A stretch of 64,000 nucleotides of DNA from Molothrus aeneus. Lineage: Eukaryota > Chordata > Aves > Passeriformes > Icteridae. Below, piece after piece: positions 40,617 through 54,924 of the stretch. Numbering within the stretch: the stretch's first letter is position 1; every line of letters starts with the position of its first letter. A program made the position numbers and the translations under genes. The stretch lies in assembly GCF_037042795.1 (NCBI RefSeq), contig NW_027098889.1, positions 62,001-126,000 on the forward strand. Direction: 5' to 3'. The notes under the pieces were generated by a model. It worked only from the letters and a program-made list of their open reading frames with translations, was not told the origin of the DNA and searched no databases.

Positions 40617-42266
40617 TCAAGACACGCAGAAGACGCGGATACGCAGCTCTCCGAAGCTAAGTGCCGGTCCCGGGCTTCTTTCGGCACAAACCGCTCTCAG
40701 GAGCTCCCTGCGCTCGCCACAATGCTCTGTGTGCGAAGAAGCCGCTTCTTCGCCTGCGGAAGAATCGGCGAGCGGCAGCTTCCCAAAGGCGAAGATGCAA
40801 GCTGCAGCACACAGGCACAGTGTGGGCAGCCTTCAGACTTCGAGAAAACAGTACTTTACCACTCTCCTGCCTTTTCCATGGTTATTCTATTGGAAAAGAA
40901 CGAGTTTTGGACAACTACCTTTCATTCTTGCCAAACTCTTTGCAGACCCCCGTGCAAGCTTTAGAACAAGATTTTGGATGTTTTCTTTCCTGGCAGAGTT
41001 TCTCCTTGCAAGATATGGTGGAAAAGCTTTTTGCTGAGTGTAGAGCGGCAAGACACGCAGAAGACGCGGATACGCAGCTCTCCGAAGCTAAGTGCCGGTC
41101 CCGGGCTTCTTTCGGCACAAACCGCTCTCAGGAGCTCCCTGCGCTCGCCACAATGCTCTGTGTGCGAAGAAGCCGCTTCTTCGCCTCCGGGAGAATCGGC
41201 GAGCGGCAGCTTCCCAAAGGCGAAGATGCAAGCTGCAGCACACAGGCACAGTGTGGGCAGCATTCAGACTTCGAGAAAACAGTACTTTACCACTCTCCTG
41301 CCTTTTCCATGGTTATTCTATTGGAAAAGAACGAGTTTTGGACAACTACCTTTCATTCTTGCCAAACTCTTTGCAGACCCCCGTGCAAGCTTTAGAACAA
41401 GATTTTGGATGTTTTCTTTCCTGGCAGAGTTTCTCCTTGCAAGATATGGTGGAAAAGCTTTTTGCTGAGTGTAGAGCGGCAAGACACGCAGAAGACGCAG
41501 ATACGCAGCTCTCCGAAGCTAAGTGCCGGTCCCGGGCTTCTTTCGGCACAAACCGCTCTCAGGAGCTCCCTGCGCTCGCCACAATGCTCTGTGTGCGAAG
41601 AAGCCGCTTCTTCGCCTGCGGAAGAATCGGCGAGCGGCAGCTTCCCAAAGGCGAAGATGCAAGCTGCAGCACACAGGCACAGTGTGGGCAGCCTTCAGAC
41701 TTCGAGAAAACAGTACTTTACCACTCTCCTGCCTTTTCCATGGTTATTCTATTGGAAAAGAACGAGTTTTGGACAACTACCTTTCATTCTTGCCAAACTC
41801 TTTGCAGACCCCCGTGCAAGCTTTAGAACAAGATTTTGGATGTTTTCTTTCCTGGCAGAGTTTCTCCTTGCAAGATATGGTGGAAAAGCTTTTTGCTGAG
41901 TGTAGAGCGGCAAGACACGCAGAAGACGCGGATACGCAGCTCTCCGAAGCTAAGTGCCGGTCCCGGGCTTCTTTCGGCACAAACCGCTCTCAGGAGCTCC
42001 CTGCGCTCGCCACAATGCTCTGTGTGCGAAGAAGCCGCTTCTTCGCCTCCGGGAGAATCGGCGAGCGGCAGCTTCCCAAAGGCGAAGATGCAAGCTGCAG
42101 CACACAGGCACAGTGTAGGCAGCATTCAGACTTCGAGAAAACAGTACTTTACCACTCTCCTGCCTTTTCCATGGTTATTCTATTGGAAAAGAACGAGTTT
42201 TGGACAACTACCTTTCATTCTTGCCAAACTCTTTGCAGACCCCCGTGCAAGCTTTAGAACAAGATT
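40543..42266. repeat. Tandem dimer (862 bp) of a distinctive monomer pair
   Basis: Two consecutive 862-bp dimers occupy 40543-41404 and 41405-42266. In each, the first monomer carries TGCGGAAGAA together with CTTCAGACTTCGAG, and the second carries CATTCAGACTTCGAG. The same pair occurs once more at about 34078-34930, 6,465 bp (15 monomers) upstream of the first dimer. Differences are few: GCGTCAAG at 40617 is private to the first dimer, and GTGTAGGCAG at 42115-42124 is private to the second. It is a small local duplication between the two copies of the 17-monomer-offset block. Confidence 0.75.
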
Positions 42267-42964
42267 TTGGATGTTTTCTTTCCTGGCAGAGTTTCTCCTT
42301 GCAAGATATGGTGGAAAAGCTTTTGGCTGAGTGTAGAGCGGCAAGACACGCAGAAGACGCAGATACGCAGCTCTCCGAAGCTAAGTGCCGGTCCCGGGCT
42401 TCTTTCGGCACAAACCGCTCTCAGGAGCTCCCTGCGCTCGCCACAATGCTCTGTGTGCGAAGAAGCCGCTTCTTCGCCTCCGGGAGAATCGGCGAGCGGC
42501 AGCTTCCCAAAGGCGAAGATGCAAGCTGCAGCACACAGGCACAGTGTGGGCAGCCTTCAGACTTAGAGAAAACAGTACTTTACCACTCTCCTGCCTTTTC
42601 CATGGTTATTCTATTGGAAAAGAACGAGTTTTGGACAACTACCTTTCATTCTTGCCAAACTCTTTGCAGACCCCCGTGCAAGCTTTAGAACAAGATTTTG
42701 GATGTTTTCTTTCCTGGCAGAGTTTCTCCTTGCAAGATATGGTGGAAAAGCTTTTTGCTGAGTGTAGAGCGGCAAGACACGCAGAAGACGCGGATACGCA
42801 GCTCTCCGAAGCTAAGTGCCGGTCCCGGGCTTCTTTCGGCACAAACCGCTCTCAGGAGCTCCCTGCGCTCGCCACAATGCTCTGTGTGCGAAGAAGCCGC
42901 TTCTTCGCCTCCGGGAGAATCGGCGAGCGGCAGCTTCCCAAAGGCGAAGATGCAAGCTGCAGCG

Positions 42965-45900
42965 CACAGGCACAGTGTGGGCAGCCTTCAGACTTAGAGA
43001 AAACAGTACTTTACCACTCTCCTGCCTTTTCCATGGTTATTCTATTGGAAAAGAACGAGTTTTGGACAACTACCTTTCATTCTTGCCAAACTCTTTGCAG
43101 ACCCCCGTGCAAGCTTTAGAACAAGTTTTTGGATGTTTTCTTTCCTGGCAGAGTTTCTCCTTGCAAGATACGGTGGAAAAGCTTTTGGCTGAGTGTAGAG
43201 CGGCAAGACACGCAGAAGACGCAGATACGCAGCTCTCCGAAGCTAAGTGCCGGTCCCGGGCTTCTTTCGGCACAAACCGCTCTCAGGAGCTCCCTGCGCT
43301 CGCCACAATGCTCTGTGTGCGAAGAAGCCGCTTCTTCGCCTCCGGGAGAATCGGCGAGCGGCAGCTTGCCAAAGGCGAAGATGCAAGCTGCAGCACACAG
43401 GCACAGTGTGGGCAGCCTTCAGACTTAGAAAAAACAGTACTTTACCACTCTCCTGCCTTTTCCATGGTTATTCTATTGGAAAAGAACGAGTTTTGGACAA
43501 CTACCTTTCATTCTTGCCAAACTCTTTGCAGACCCCCGTGCAAGCTTTAGAACAAGATTTTGGATGTTTTCTTTCCTGGCAGAGTTTCTCCTTGCAAGAT
43601 ATGGTGGAAAAGCTTTTGGCTGAGTGTAGAGCGGCAAGACACGCAGAAGACGCAGATACGCAGCTCTCCGAAGCTAAGTGCCGGTCCCGGGCTTCTTTCG
43701 GCACAAACCGCTCTCAGGAGCTCCCTGCGCTCGCCACAATGCTCTGTGTGCGAAGAAGCCGCTTCTTCGCCTGCGGGAGAATCGGCGAGCGGCAGCTTCC
43801 CAAAGGCGAAGATGCAAGCTGCAGCACACAGGCACAGTGTGGGCAGCATTCAGACTTAGAGAAAACAGTACTTTACCACTCTCCTGCCTTTTCCATGGTT
43901 ATTCTATTGGAAAAGAACGAGTTTTGGACAACTACCTTTCATTCTTGCCAAACTCTTTGCAGACCCCCGTGCAAGCTTTAGAACAAGATTTTGGATGTTT
44001 TCTTTCCTGGCAGAGTTTCTCCTTGCAAGATACGGTGGAAAAGCTTTTGGCTGAGTGTAGAGCGGCAAGACACGCAGAAGACGCAGATACGCAGCTCTCC
44101 GAAGCTAAGTGCCGGTCCCGGGCTTCTTTCGGCACAAACCGCTCTCAGGAGCTCCCTGCGCTCGCCACAATGCTCTGTGTGCGAAGAAGCCGCTTCTTCG
44201 CCTCCGGGAGAATCGGCGAGCGGCAGCTTGCCAAAGGCGAAGATGCAAGCTGCAGCACACAGGCACAGTGTGGGCAGCCTTCAGACTTAGAGAAAACAGT
44301 ACTTTACCACTCTCCTGCCTTTTCCATGGTTATTCTATTGGAAAAGAACGAGTTTTGGACAACTACCTTTCATTCTTGCCAAACTCTTTGCAGACCCCCG
44401 TGCAAGCTTTAGAACAAGATTTTGGATGTTTTCTTTCCTGGCAGAGTTTCTCCTTGCAAGATATGGTGGAAAAGCTTTTGGCTGAGTGTAGAGCGGCAAG
44501 ACACGCAGAAGACGCAGATACGCAGCTCTCCGAAGCTAAGTGCCGGTCCCGGGCTTCTTTCGGCACAAACCGCTCTCAGGAGCTCCCTGCGCTCGCCACA
44601 ATGCTCTGTGTGCGAAGAAGCCGCTTCTTCGCCTGCGGGAGAATCGGCGAGCGGCAGCTTCCCAAAGGCGAAGATGCAAGCTGCAGCGCACAGGCACAGT
44701 GTGGGCAGCCTTCAGACTTAGAGAAAACAGTACTTTACCACTCTCCTGCCTTTTCCATGGTTATTCTATTGGAAAAGAACGAGTTTTGGACAACTACCTT
44801 TCATTCTTGCCAAACTCTTTGCAGACCCCCGTGCAAGCTTTAGAACAAGTTTTTGGATGTTTTCTTTCCTGGCAGAGTTTCTCCTTGCAAGATATGGTGG
44901 AAAAGCTTTTTGCTGAGTGTAGAGCGGCAAGACACGCAGAAGACGCGGATACGCAGCTCTCCGAAGCTAAGTGCCGGTCTCGGGCTCCTTTCGGCACAAA
45001 CCGCTCTCAGGAGCTCCCTGCGCTCGCCACAATGCTCTGTGTGCGAAGAAGCCGCTTCTTCGCCTCCGGGAGAATCGGCGAGCGGCAGCTTCCCAAAGGC
45101 GAAGATGCAAGCTGCAGCACGCAGGCACAGTGTGGGCAGCCTTCAGACTTAGAGAAAACAGTACTTTACCACTCTCCTGCCTTTTCCATGGTTATTCTAT
45201 TGGAAAAGAACGAGTTTTGGACAACTACCTTTCATTCTTGCCAAACTCTTTGCAGACCCCCGTGCAAGCTTTAGAACAAGATTTTGGATGTTTTCTTTCC
45301 TGGCAGAGTTTCTCCTTGCAAGATATGGTGGAAAAGCTTTTTGCTGAGTGTAGAGCGGCAAGACACGCAGAAGACGCAGATACGCAGCTCTCCGAAGCTA
45401 AGTGCCGGTCCCGGGCTTCTTTCGGCACAAACCGCTCTCAGGAGCTCCCTGCGCTCGCCACAATGCTCTGTGTGCGAAGAAGCCGCTTCTTCGCCTGCGG
45501 GAGAATCGGCGAGCGGCAGCTTCCCAAAGGCAAAGATGCAAGCTGCAGCACACAGGCACAGTGTGGGCAGCCTTCAGACTTAGAGAAAACAGTACTTTAC
45601 CACTCTCCTGCCTTTTCCATGGTTATTCTATTGGAAAAGAACGAGTTTTGGACAACTACCTTTCATTCTTGCCAAACTCTTTGCAGACCCCCGTGCAAGC
45701 TTTAGAACAAGATTTTGGATGTTTTCTTTCCTGGCAGAGTTTCTCCTTGCAAGATACGGTGGAAAAGCTTTTGGCTGAGTGTAGAGCGGCAAGACACGCA
45801 GAAGACGCAGATACGCAGCTCTCCGAAGCTAAGTGCCGGTCCCGGGCTTCTTTCGGCACAAACCGCTCTCAGGAGCTCCCTGCGCTCGCCACAATGCTCT

Positions 45901-47943
45901 GTGTGCGAAGAAGCCGCTTCTTCGCCTGCGGGAGAATCGGCGAGCGGCAGCTTGCCAAAGGCGAAGATGCAAGCTGCAGCACACAGGCACAGTGTGGGCA
46001 GCCTTCAGACTTAGAGAAAACAGTACTTTACCACTCTCCTGCCTTTTCCATGGTTATTCTATTGGAAAAGAACGAGTTTTGGACAACTACCTTTCATTCT
46101 TGCCAAACTCTTTGCAGACCCCCGTGCAAGCTTTAGAACAAGTTTTTGGATGTTTTCTTTCCTGGCAGAGTTTCTCCTTGCAAGATATGGTGGAAAAGCT
46201 TTTTGCTGAGTGTAGAGCGGCAAGACACGCAGAAGACGCGGATACGCAGCTCTCCGAAGCTAAGTGCCGGTCTCGGGCTCCTTTCGGCACAAACCGCTCT
46301 CAGGAGCTCCCTGCGCTCGCCACAATGCTCTGTGTGCGAAGAAGCCGCTTCTTCGCCTGCGGGAGAATCGGCGAGCGGCAGCTTCCCAAAGGCGAAGATG
46401 CAAGCTGCAGCACGCAGGCACAGTGTGGGCAGCCTTCAGACTTAGAGAAAACAGTACTTTACCACTCTCCTGCCTTTTCCATGGTTATTCTATTGGAAAA
46501 GAACGAGTTTTGGACAACTACCTTTCATTCTTGCCAAACTCTTTGCAGACCCCCGTGCAAGCTTTAGAACAAGATTTTGGATGTTTTCTTTCCTGGCAGA
46601 GTTTCTCCTTGCAAGATATGGTGGAAAAGCTTTTGGCTGAGTGTAGAGCGGCAAGACACGCAGAAGACGCAGATACGCAGCTCTCCGAAGCTAAGTGCCG
46701 GTCCCGGGCTTCTTTCGGCACAAACCGCTCTCAGGAGCTCCCTGCGCTCGCCACAATGCTCTGTGTGCGAAGAAGCCGCTTCTTCGCCTGCGGGAGAATC
46801 GGCGAGCGGCAGCTTCCCAAAGGCGAAGATGCAAGCTGCAGCACGCAGGCACAGTGTGGGCAGCCTTCAGACTTAGAGAAAACAGTACTTTACCACTCTC
46901 CTGCCTTTTCCATGGTTATTCTATTGGAAAAGAACGAGTTTTGGACAACTACCTTTCATTCTTGCCAAACTCTTTGCAGACCCCCGTGCAAGCTTTAGAA
47001 CAAGATTTTGGATGTTTTCTTTCCTGGCAGAGTTTCTCCTTGCAAGATATGGTGGAAAAGCTTTTGGCTGAGTGTAGAGCGGCAAGACACGCAGAAGACG
47101 CAGATACGCAGCTCTCCGAAGCTAAGTGCCGGTCCCGGGCTTCTTTCGGCACAAACCGCTCTCAGGAGCTCCCTGCGCTCGCCACAATGCTCTGTGTGCG
47201 AAGAAGCCGCTTCTTCGCCTGCGGGAGAATCGGCGAGCGGCAGCTTCCCAAAGGCAAAGATGCAAGCTGCGGCACACAGGCACAGTGTGGGCAGCATTCA
47301 GACTTAGATAAAACAGTACTTTACCACTCTCCTGCCTTATCCATGGTTATTCTATTGGAAAAGAAGGAGTTTTGGACAACTACCTTTCATTCTTGCCAAA
47401 CTCTTTGCAGACCCCCGTGCAAGCTTTAGAACAAGATTTTGGATGTTTTCTTTCCTGGCAGAGTTTCTCCTTGCAAGATATGGTGGAAAAGCTTTTGGCT
47501 GAGTGTAGAGCGGCAAGACACGCAGAAGACGCAGATACGCAGCTCTCCGAAGCTAAGTGCCGGTCCCGGGCTTCTTTCGGCACAAACCGCTCTCAGCAGC
47601 TCCCTGCGCTCGCCACAATGCTCTGTGTGCGAAGAAGCCGCTTCTTCGCCTGCGGGAGAATCGGCGAGCGGCAGCTTCCCAAAGGCGAAGATGCAAGCTG
47701 CAGCACACAGGCACAGTGTGGGCAGCCTTCAGACTTAGAGAAAACAGTACTTTACCACTCTCCTGCCTTTTCCATGGTTATTCTATTGGAAAAGAACGAG
47801 TTTTGGACAACTACCTTTCATTCTTGCCAAACTCTTTGCAGACCCCCGTGCAAGCTTTAGAACAAGATTTTGGATGTTTTCTTTCCTGGCAGAGTTTCTC
47901 CTTGCAAGATATGGTGGAAAAGCTTTTTGCTGAGTGTAGAGCG
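42965..47943. repeat. Satellite block, copy 2 of a 17-monomer-offset duplication
   Basis: Partner of 35638-40616, with the same order of variant monomers, including the multiply changed monomer at 47253-47368. The junction with the following block is marked by GCGGCAAG at 47944 and a TCCGGG monomer where the partner has TGCGGA. All monomers run in the same orientation. Confidence 0.88.
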
Positions 47944-49752
47944 GCAAGACACGCAGAAGACGCGGATACGCAGCTCTCCGAAGCTAAGTGCCGGTCCCGG
48001 GCTTCTTTCGGCACAAACCGCTCTCAGGAGCTCCCTGCGCTCGCCACAATGCTCTGTGTGCGAAGAAGCCGCTTCTTCGCCTCCGGGAGAATCGGCGAGC
48101 GGCAGCTTCCCAAAGGCGAAGATGCAAGCTGCAGCACACAGGCACAGTGTGGGCAGCCTTCAGACTTAGAGAAAACAGTACTTTACCACTCTCCTGCCTT
48201 TTCCATGGTTATTCTATTGGAAAAGAACGAGTTTTGGACAACTACCTTTCATTCTTGCCAAACTCTTTGCAGACCCCCGTGCAAGCTTTAGAACAAGATT
48301 TTGGATGTTTTCTTTCCTGGCAGAGTTTCTCCTTGCAAGATATGGTGGAAAAGCTTTTTGCTGAGTGTAGAGCGGCAAGACACGCAGAAGACGCAGATAC
48401 GCAGCTCTCCGAAGCTAAGTGCCGGTCCCGGGCTTCTTTCGGCACAAACCGCTCTCAGGAGCTCCCTGCGCTCGCCACAATGCTCTGTGTGCGAAGAAGC
48501 CGCTTCTTCGCCTCCGGGAGAATCGGCGAGCGGCAGCATGCCAAAGGCGAAGATGCAAGCTGCAGCACACAGGCACAGTGTGGGCAGCCTTCAGACTTAG
48601 AGAAAACAGTACTTTACCACTCTCCTGCCTTTTCCATGGTTATTCTATTGGAAAAGAACGAGTTTTGGACAACTACCTTTCATTCTTGCCAAACTCTTTG
48701 CAGACCCCCGTGCAAGCTTTAGAACAAGATTTTGGATGTTTTCTTTCCTGGCAGAGTTTCTCCTTGCAAGATATGGTGGAAAAGCTTTTGGCTGAGTGTA
48801 GAGCGGCAAGACACGCAGAAGACGCAGATACGCAGCTCTCCGAAGCTAAGTGCCGGTCCCGGGCTTCTTTCGGCACAAACCGCTCTCAGGAGCTCCCTGC
48901 GCTCGCCACAATGCTCTGTGTGCGAAGAAGCCGCTTCTTCGCCTCCGGGAGAATCGGCGAGCGGCAGCTTCCCAAAGGCGAAGATGCAAGCTGCAGCACA
49001 CAGGCACAGTGTGGGCAGCCTTCAGACTTAGAGAAAACAGTACTTTACCACTCTCCTGCCTTTTCCATGGTTATTCTATTGGAAAAGAACGAGTTTTGGA
49101 CAACTACCTTTCATTCTTGCCAAACTCTTTGCAGACCCCCGTGCAAGCTTTAGAACAAGATTTTGGATGTTTTCTTTCCTGGCAGAGTTTCTCCTTGCAA
49201 GATACGGTGGAAAAGCTTTTGGCTGAGTGTAGAGCGGCAAGACACGCAGAAGACGCAGATACGCAGCTCTCCGAAGCTAAGTGCCGGTCCCGGGCTTCTT
49301 TCGGCACAAACCGCTCTCAGGAGCTCCCTGCGCTCGCCACAATGCTCTGTGTGCGAAGAAGCCGCTTCTTCGCCTCCGGGAGAATCGGCGAGCGGCAGCT
49401 TGCCAAAGGCGAAGATGCAAGCTGCAGCACACAGGCACAGTGTGGGCAGCCTTCAGACTTAGAAAAAACAGTACTTTACCACTCTCCTGCCTTTTCCATG
49501 GTTATTCTATTGGAAAAGAACGAGTTTTGGACAACTACCTTTCATTCTTGCCAAACTCTTTGCAGACCCGCGTGCAAGCTTTAGAACAAGATTTTGGATG
49601 TTTTCTTTCCTGGCAGAGTTTCTCCTTGCAAGATATGGTGGAAAAGCTTTTTGCTGAGTGTAGAGCGGCAAGACACGCAGAAGACGCAGATACGCAGCTC
49701 TCCGAAGCTAAGTGCCGGTCCCGGGCTTCTTTCGGCACAAACCGCTCTCAGC

Positions 49753-52700
49753 AGCTCCCTGCGCTCGCCACAATGCTCTGTGTGCGAAGAAGCCGCTTCT
49801 TCGCCTCCGGGAGAATCGGCGAGCGGCAGCTTCCCAAAGGCGAAGATGCAAGCTGCAGCACACAGGCACAGTGTGGGCAGCCTTCAGACTTAGAGAAAAC
49901 AGTACTTTACCACTCTCCTGCCTTTTCCATGGTTATTCTATTGGAAAAGAACGAGTTTTGGACAACTACCTTTCATTCTTGCCAAACTCTTTGCAGACCC
50001 CCGTGCAAGCTTTAGAACAAGTTTTTGGATGTTTTCTTTCCTGGCAGAGTTTCTCCTTGCAAGATATGGTGGAAAAGCTTTTGGCTGAGTGTAGAGCGGC
50101 AAGACACGCAGAAGACGCGGATACGCAGCTCTCCGAAGCTAAGTGCCGGTCTCGGGCTCCTTTCGGCACAAACCGCTCTCAGGAGCTCCCTGCGCTCGCC
50201 ACAATGCTCTGTGTGCGAAGAAGCCGCTTCTTCGCCTCCGGGAGAATCGGCGAGCGGCAGCTTGCCAAAGGCGAAGATGCAAGCTGCAGCACGCAGGCAC
50301 AGTGTGGGCAGCCTTCAGACTTAGAGAAAACAGTACTTTACCACTCTCCTGCCTTTTCCATGGTTATTCTATTGGAAAAGAACGAGTTTTGGACAACTAC
50401 CTTTCATTCTTGCCAAACTCTTTGCAGACCCCCGTGCAAGCTTTAGAACAAGATTTTGGATGTTTTCTTTCCTGGCAGAGTTTCTCCTTGCAAGATATGG
50501 TGGAAAAGCTTTTGGCTGAGTGTAGAGCGGCAAGACACGCAGAAGACGCAGATACGCAGCTCTCCGAAGCTAAGTGCCGGTCCCGGGCTTCTTTCGGCAC
50601 AAACCGCTCTCAGGAGCTCCCTGCGCTCGCCACAATGCTCTGTGTGCGAAGAAGCCGCTTCTTCGCCTCCGGGAGAATCGGCGAGCGGCAGCTTCCCAAA
50701 GGCGAAGATGCAAGCTGCAGCACACAGGCACAGTGTGGGCAGCATTCAGACTTAGAGAAAACAGTACTTTACCACTCTCCTGCCTTTTCCATGGTTATTC
50801 TATTGGAAAAGAACGAGTTTTGGACAACTACCTTTCATTCTTGCCAAACTCTTTGCAGACCCCCGTGCAAGCTTTAGAACAAGATTTTGGATGTTTTCTT
50901 TCCTGGCAGAGTTTCTCCTTGCAAGATATGGTGGAAAAGCTTTTTGCTGAGTGTAGAGCGGCAAGACACGCAGAAGACGCAGATACGCAGCTCTCCGAAG
51001 CTAAGTGCCGGTCCCGGGCTTCTTTCGGCACAAACCGCTCTCAGGAGCTCCCTGCGCTCGCCACAATGCTCTGTGTGCGAAGAAGCCGCTTCTTCGCCTC
51101 CGGGAGAATCGGCGAGCGGCAGCATGCCAAAGGCGAAGATGCAAGCTGCAGCACACAGGCACAGTGTGGGCAGCCTTCAGACTTAGAGAAAACAGTACTT
51201 TACCACTCTCCTGCCTTTTCCATGGTTATTCTATTGGAAAAGAACGAGTTTTGGACAACTACCTTTCATTCTTGCCAAACTCTTTGCAGACCCCCGTGCA
51301 AGCTTTAGAACAAGATTTTGGATGTTTTCTTTCCTGGCAGAGTTTCTCCTTGCAAGATATGGTGGAAAAGCTTTTGGCTGAGTGTAGAGCGGCAAGACAC
51401 GCAGAAGACGCAGATACGCAGCTCTCCGAAGCTAAGTGCCGGTCCCGGGCTTCTTTCGGCACAAACCGCTCTCAGGAGCTCCCTGCGCTCGCCACAATGC
51501 TCTGTGTGCGAAGAAGCCGCTTCTTCGCCTCCGGGAGAATCGGCGAGCGGCAGCTTCCCAAAGGCGAAGATGCAAGCTGCAGCACACAGGCACAGTGTGG
51601 GCAGCCTTCAGACTTAGAGAAAACAGTACTTTACCACTCTCCTGCCTTTTCCATGGTTATTCTATTGGAAAAGAACGAGTTTTGGACAACTACCTTTCAT
51701 TCTTGCCAAACTCTTTGCAGACCCCCGTGCAAGCTTTAGAACAAGATTTTGGATGTTTTCTTTCCTGGCAGAGTTTCTCCTTGCAAGATACGGTGGAAAA
51801 GCTTTTGGCTGAGTGTAGAGCGGCAAGACACGCAGAAGACGCAGATACGCAGCTCTCCGAAGCTAAGTGCCGGTCCCGGGCTTCTTTCGGCACAAACCGC
51901 TCTCAGGAGCTCCCTGCGCTCGCCACAATGCTCTGTGTGCGAAGAAGCCGCTTCTTCGCCTCCGGGAGAATCGGCGAGCGGCAGCTTGCCAAAGGCGAAG
52001 ATGCAAGCTGCAGCACACAGGCACAGTGTGGGCAGCCTTCAGACTTAGAAAAAACAGTACTTTACCACTCTCCTGCCTTTTCCATGGTTATTCTATTGGA
52101 AAAGAACGAGTTTTGGACAACTACCTTTCATTCTTGCCAAACTCTTTGCAGACCCGCGTGCAAGCTTTAGAACAAGATTTTGGATGTTTTCTTTCCTGGC
52201 AGAGTTTCTCCTTGCAAGATATGGTGGAAAAGCTTTTTGCTGAGTGTAGAGCGGCAAGACACGCAGAAGACGCAGATACGCAGCTCTCCGAAGCTAAGTG
52301 CCGGTCCCGGGCTTCTTTCGGCACAAACCGCTCTCAGGAGCTCCCTGCGCTCGCCACAATGCTCTGTGTGCGAAGAAGCCGCTTCTTCGCCTCCGGGAGA
52401 ATCGGCGAGCGGCAGCTTCCCAAAGGCGAAGATGCAAGCTGCAGCACACAGGCACAGTGTGGGCAGCCTTCAGACTTAGAGAAAACAGTACTTTACCACT
52501 CTCCTGCCTTTTCCATGGTTATTCTATTGGAAAAGAACGAGTTTTGGACAACTACCTTTCATTCTTGCCAAACTCTTTGCAGACCCCCGTGCAAGCTTTA
52601 GAACAAGTTTTTGGATGTTTTCTTTCCTGGCAGAGTTTCTCCTTGCAAGATATGGTGGAAAAGCTTTTGGCTGAGTGTAGAGCGGCAAGACACGCAGAAG

Positions 52701-53961
52701 ACGCGGATACGCAGCTCTCCGAAGCTAAGTGCCGGTCTCGGGCTCCTTTCGGCACAAACCGCTCTCAGGAGCTCCCTGCGCTCGCCACAATGCTCTGTGT
52801 GCGAAGAAGCCGCTTCTTCGCCTCCGGGAGAATCGGCGAGCGGCAGCTTCCCAAAGGCGAAGATGCAAGCTGCAGCACGCAGGCACAGTGTGGGCAGCCT
52901 TCAGACTTAGAGAAAACAGTACTTTACCACTCTCCTGCCTTTTCCATGGTTATTCTATTGGAAAAGAACGAGTTTTGGACAACTACCTTTCATTCTTGCC
53001 AAACTCTTTGCAGACCCCCGTGCAAGCTTTAGAACAAGATTTTGGATGTTTTCTTTCCTGGCAGAGTTTCTCCTTGCAAGATATGGTGGAAAAGCTTTTG
53101 GCTGAGTGTAGAGCGGCAAGACACGCAGAAGACGCAGATACGCAGCTCTCCGAAGCTAAGTGCCGGTCCCGGGCTTCTTTCGGCACAAACCGCTCTCAGG
53201 AGCTCCCTGCGCTCGCCACAATGCTCTGTGTGCGAAGAAGCCGCTTCTTCGCCTGCGGGAGAATCGGCGAGCGGCAGCTTCCCAAAGGCGAAGATGCAAG
53301 CTGCAGCACGCAGGCACAGTGTGGGCAGCCTTCAGACTTAGAGAAAACAGTACTTTACCACTCTCCTGCCTTTTCCATGGTTATTCTATTGGAAAAGAAC
53401 GAGTTTTGGACAACTACCTTTCATTCTTGCCAAACTCTTTGCAGACCTCCGTGCAAGCTTTAGAACCAGATTTTGGATGTTTTCTTTCCTGGCAGAGTTT
53501 CTCCTTGCAAGATATGGTGGAAAAGCTTTTTGCTGAGTGTAGAGCGGCAAGACACGCAGAAGACGCAGATACGCAGCTCTCCGAAGCTAAATGCCGGTCC
53601 CGGGCTTCTTTCGGCACAAACCGCTCTCAGGAGCTCCCTGCGCTCGCCACAATGCTCTGTGTGCGAAGAAGCCGCTTCTTCGCCTGCGGGAGAATCGGCG
53701 AGCGGCAGCTTCCCAAAGGCGAAGATGTAAGCTGCGGCACACAGGCACAGTGTGGGCAGCCTTCAGACTTAGAGAAAACAGTACTTTACCACTCTCCTGC
53801 CTTTTCCATGGTTATTCTATTGGAAAAGAACGAGTTTTGGACAACTACCTTTCATTCTTGCCAAACTCTTTGCAGACCCCCGTGCAAGCTTTAGAACAAG
53901 ATTTTGGATGTTTTCTTTCCTGGCAGAGTTTCTCCTTGCAAGATATGGTGGAAAAGCTTTT
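49753..53961. repeat. Satellite block, copy 1 of a second 12-monomer-offset duplication
   Basis: This block matches 54925-59133 at an offset of 5,172 bp. Differences I found are G50865 against T56037, G52338 against C57510, and T53728 against C58900; the rest appears identical over about 4.2 kb. Inside it, roughly 50.6-52.3 kb also resembles 48.0-49.7 kb at a 6-monomer offset, so a shorter duplication was copied again. Confidence 0.82.
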
Positions 53962-54924
53962 GGCTGAGTGTAGAGCGGCAAGACACGCAGAAGACGCAGA
54001 TACGCAGCTCTCCGAAGCTAAGTGCCGGTCCCGGGCTTCTTTCGGCACAAACCGCTCTCAGGAGCTCCCTGAGCTCGCCACAATGCTCTGTGTGCGAAGA
54101 AGCCGCTTCTTCGCCTCCGGGAGAATCGGCGAGCGGCAGCTTCCCAAAGGCGAAGATGCAAGCTGCAGCACACAGGCACAGTGTGGGCAGCCTTCAGACT
54201 TAGAGAAAACAGTACTTTACCACTCTCCTGCCTTTTCCATGGTTATTCTATTGGAAAAGAACGAGTTTTGGACAACTACCTTTCATTCTTGCCAATCTCT
54301 TTGCAGACCCCCGTGCAAGCTTTAGAACAAGATTTTGGATGTTTTCTTTCCTGGCAGAGTTTCTCCTTGCAAGATATGGTGGAAAAGCTTTTGGCTGAGT
54401 GTAGAGCGGCAAGACACGCAGAAGACGCAGATACGCAGCTCTCCGAAGCTAAGTGCCGGTCCCGGGCTTCTTTCGGCACAAACCGCTCTCAGGAGCTCCC
54501 TGCGCTCGCCACAATGCTCTGTGTGCGAAGAAGCCGCTTCTTCGCCTGCGGGAGAATCGGCGAGCGGCAGCTTCCCAAAGGCGAAGATGCAAGCTGCGGC
54601 ACACAGGCACAGTGTGGGCAGCCTTCAGACTTAGAGAAAACAGTACTTTACCACTCTCCTGCCTTTTCCATGGTTATTCTATTGGAAAAGAACGAGTTTT
54701 GGACAACTACCTTTCATTCTTGCCATACTCTTTGCAGACCCGCGTGCAAGCTTTAGAACAAGATTTTGGATGTTTTCTTTCCTGGCAGAGTTTCTCCTTG
54801 CAAGATATGGTGGAAAAGCTTTTTGCTGAGTGTAGAGCGGCAAGACACGCAGAAGACGCAGATACGCAGCTCTCCGAAGCTAAGTGCCGGTCCCGGGCTT
54901 CTTTCGGCACAAACCGCTCTCAGG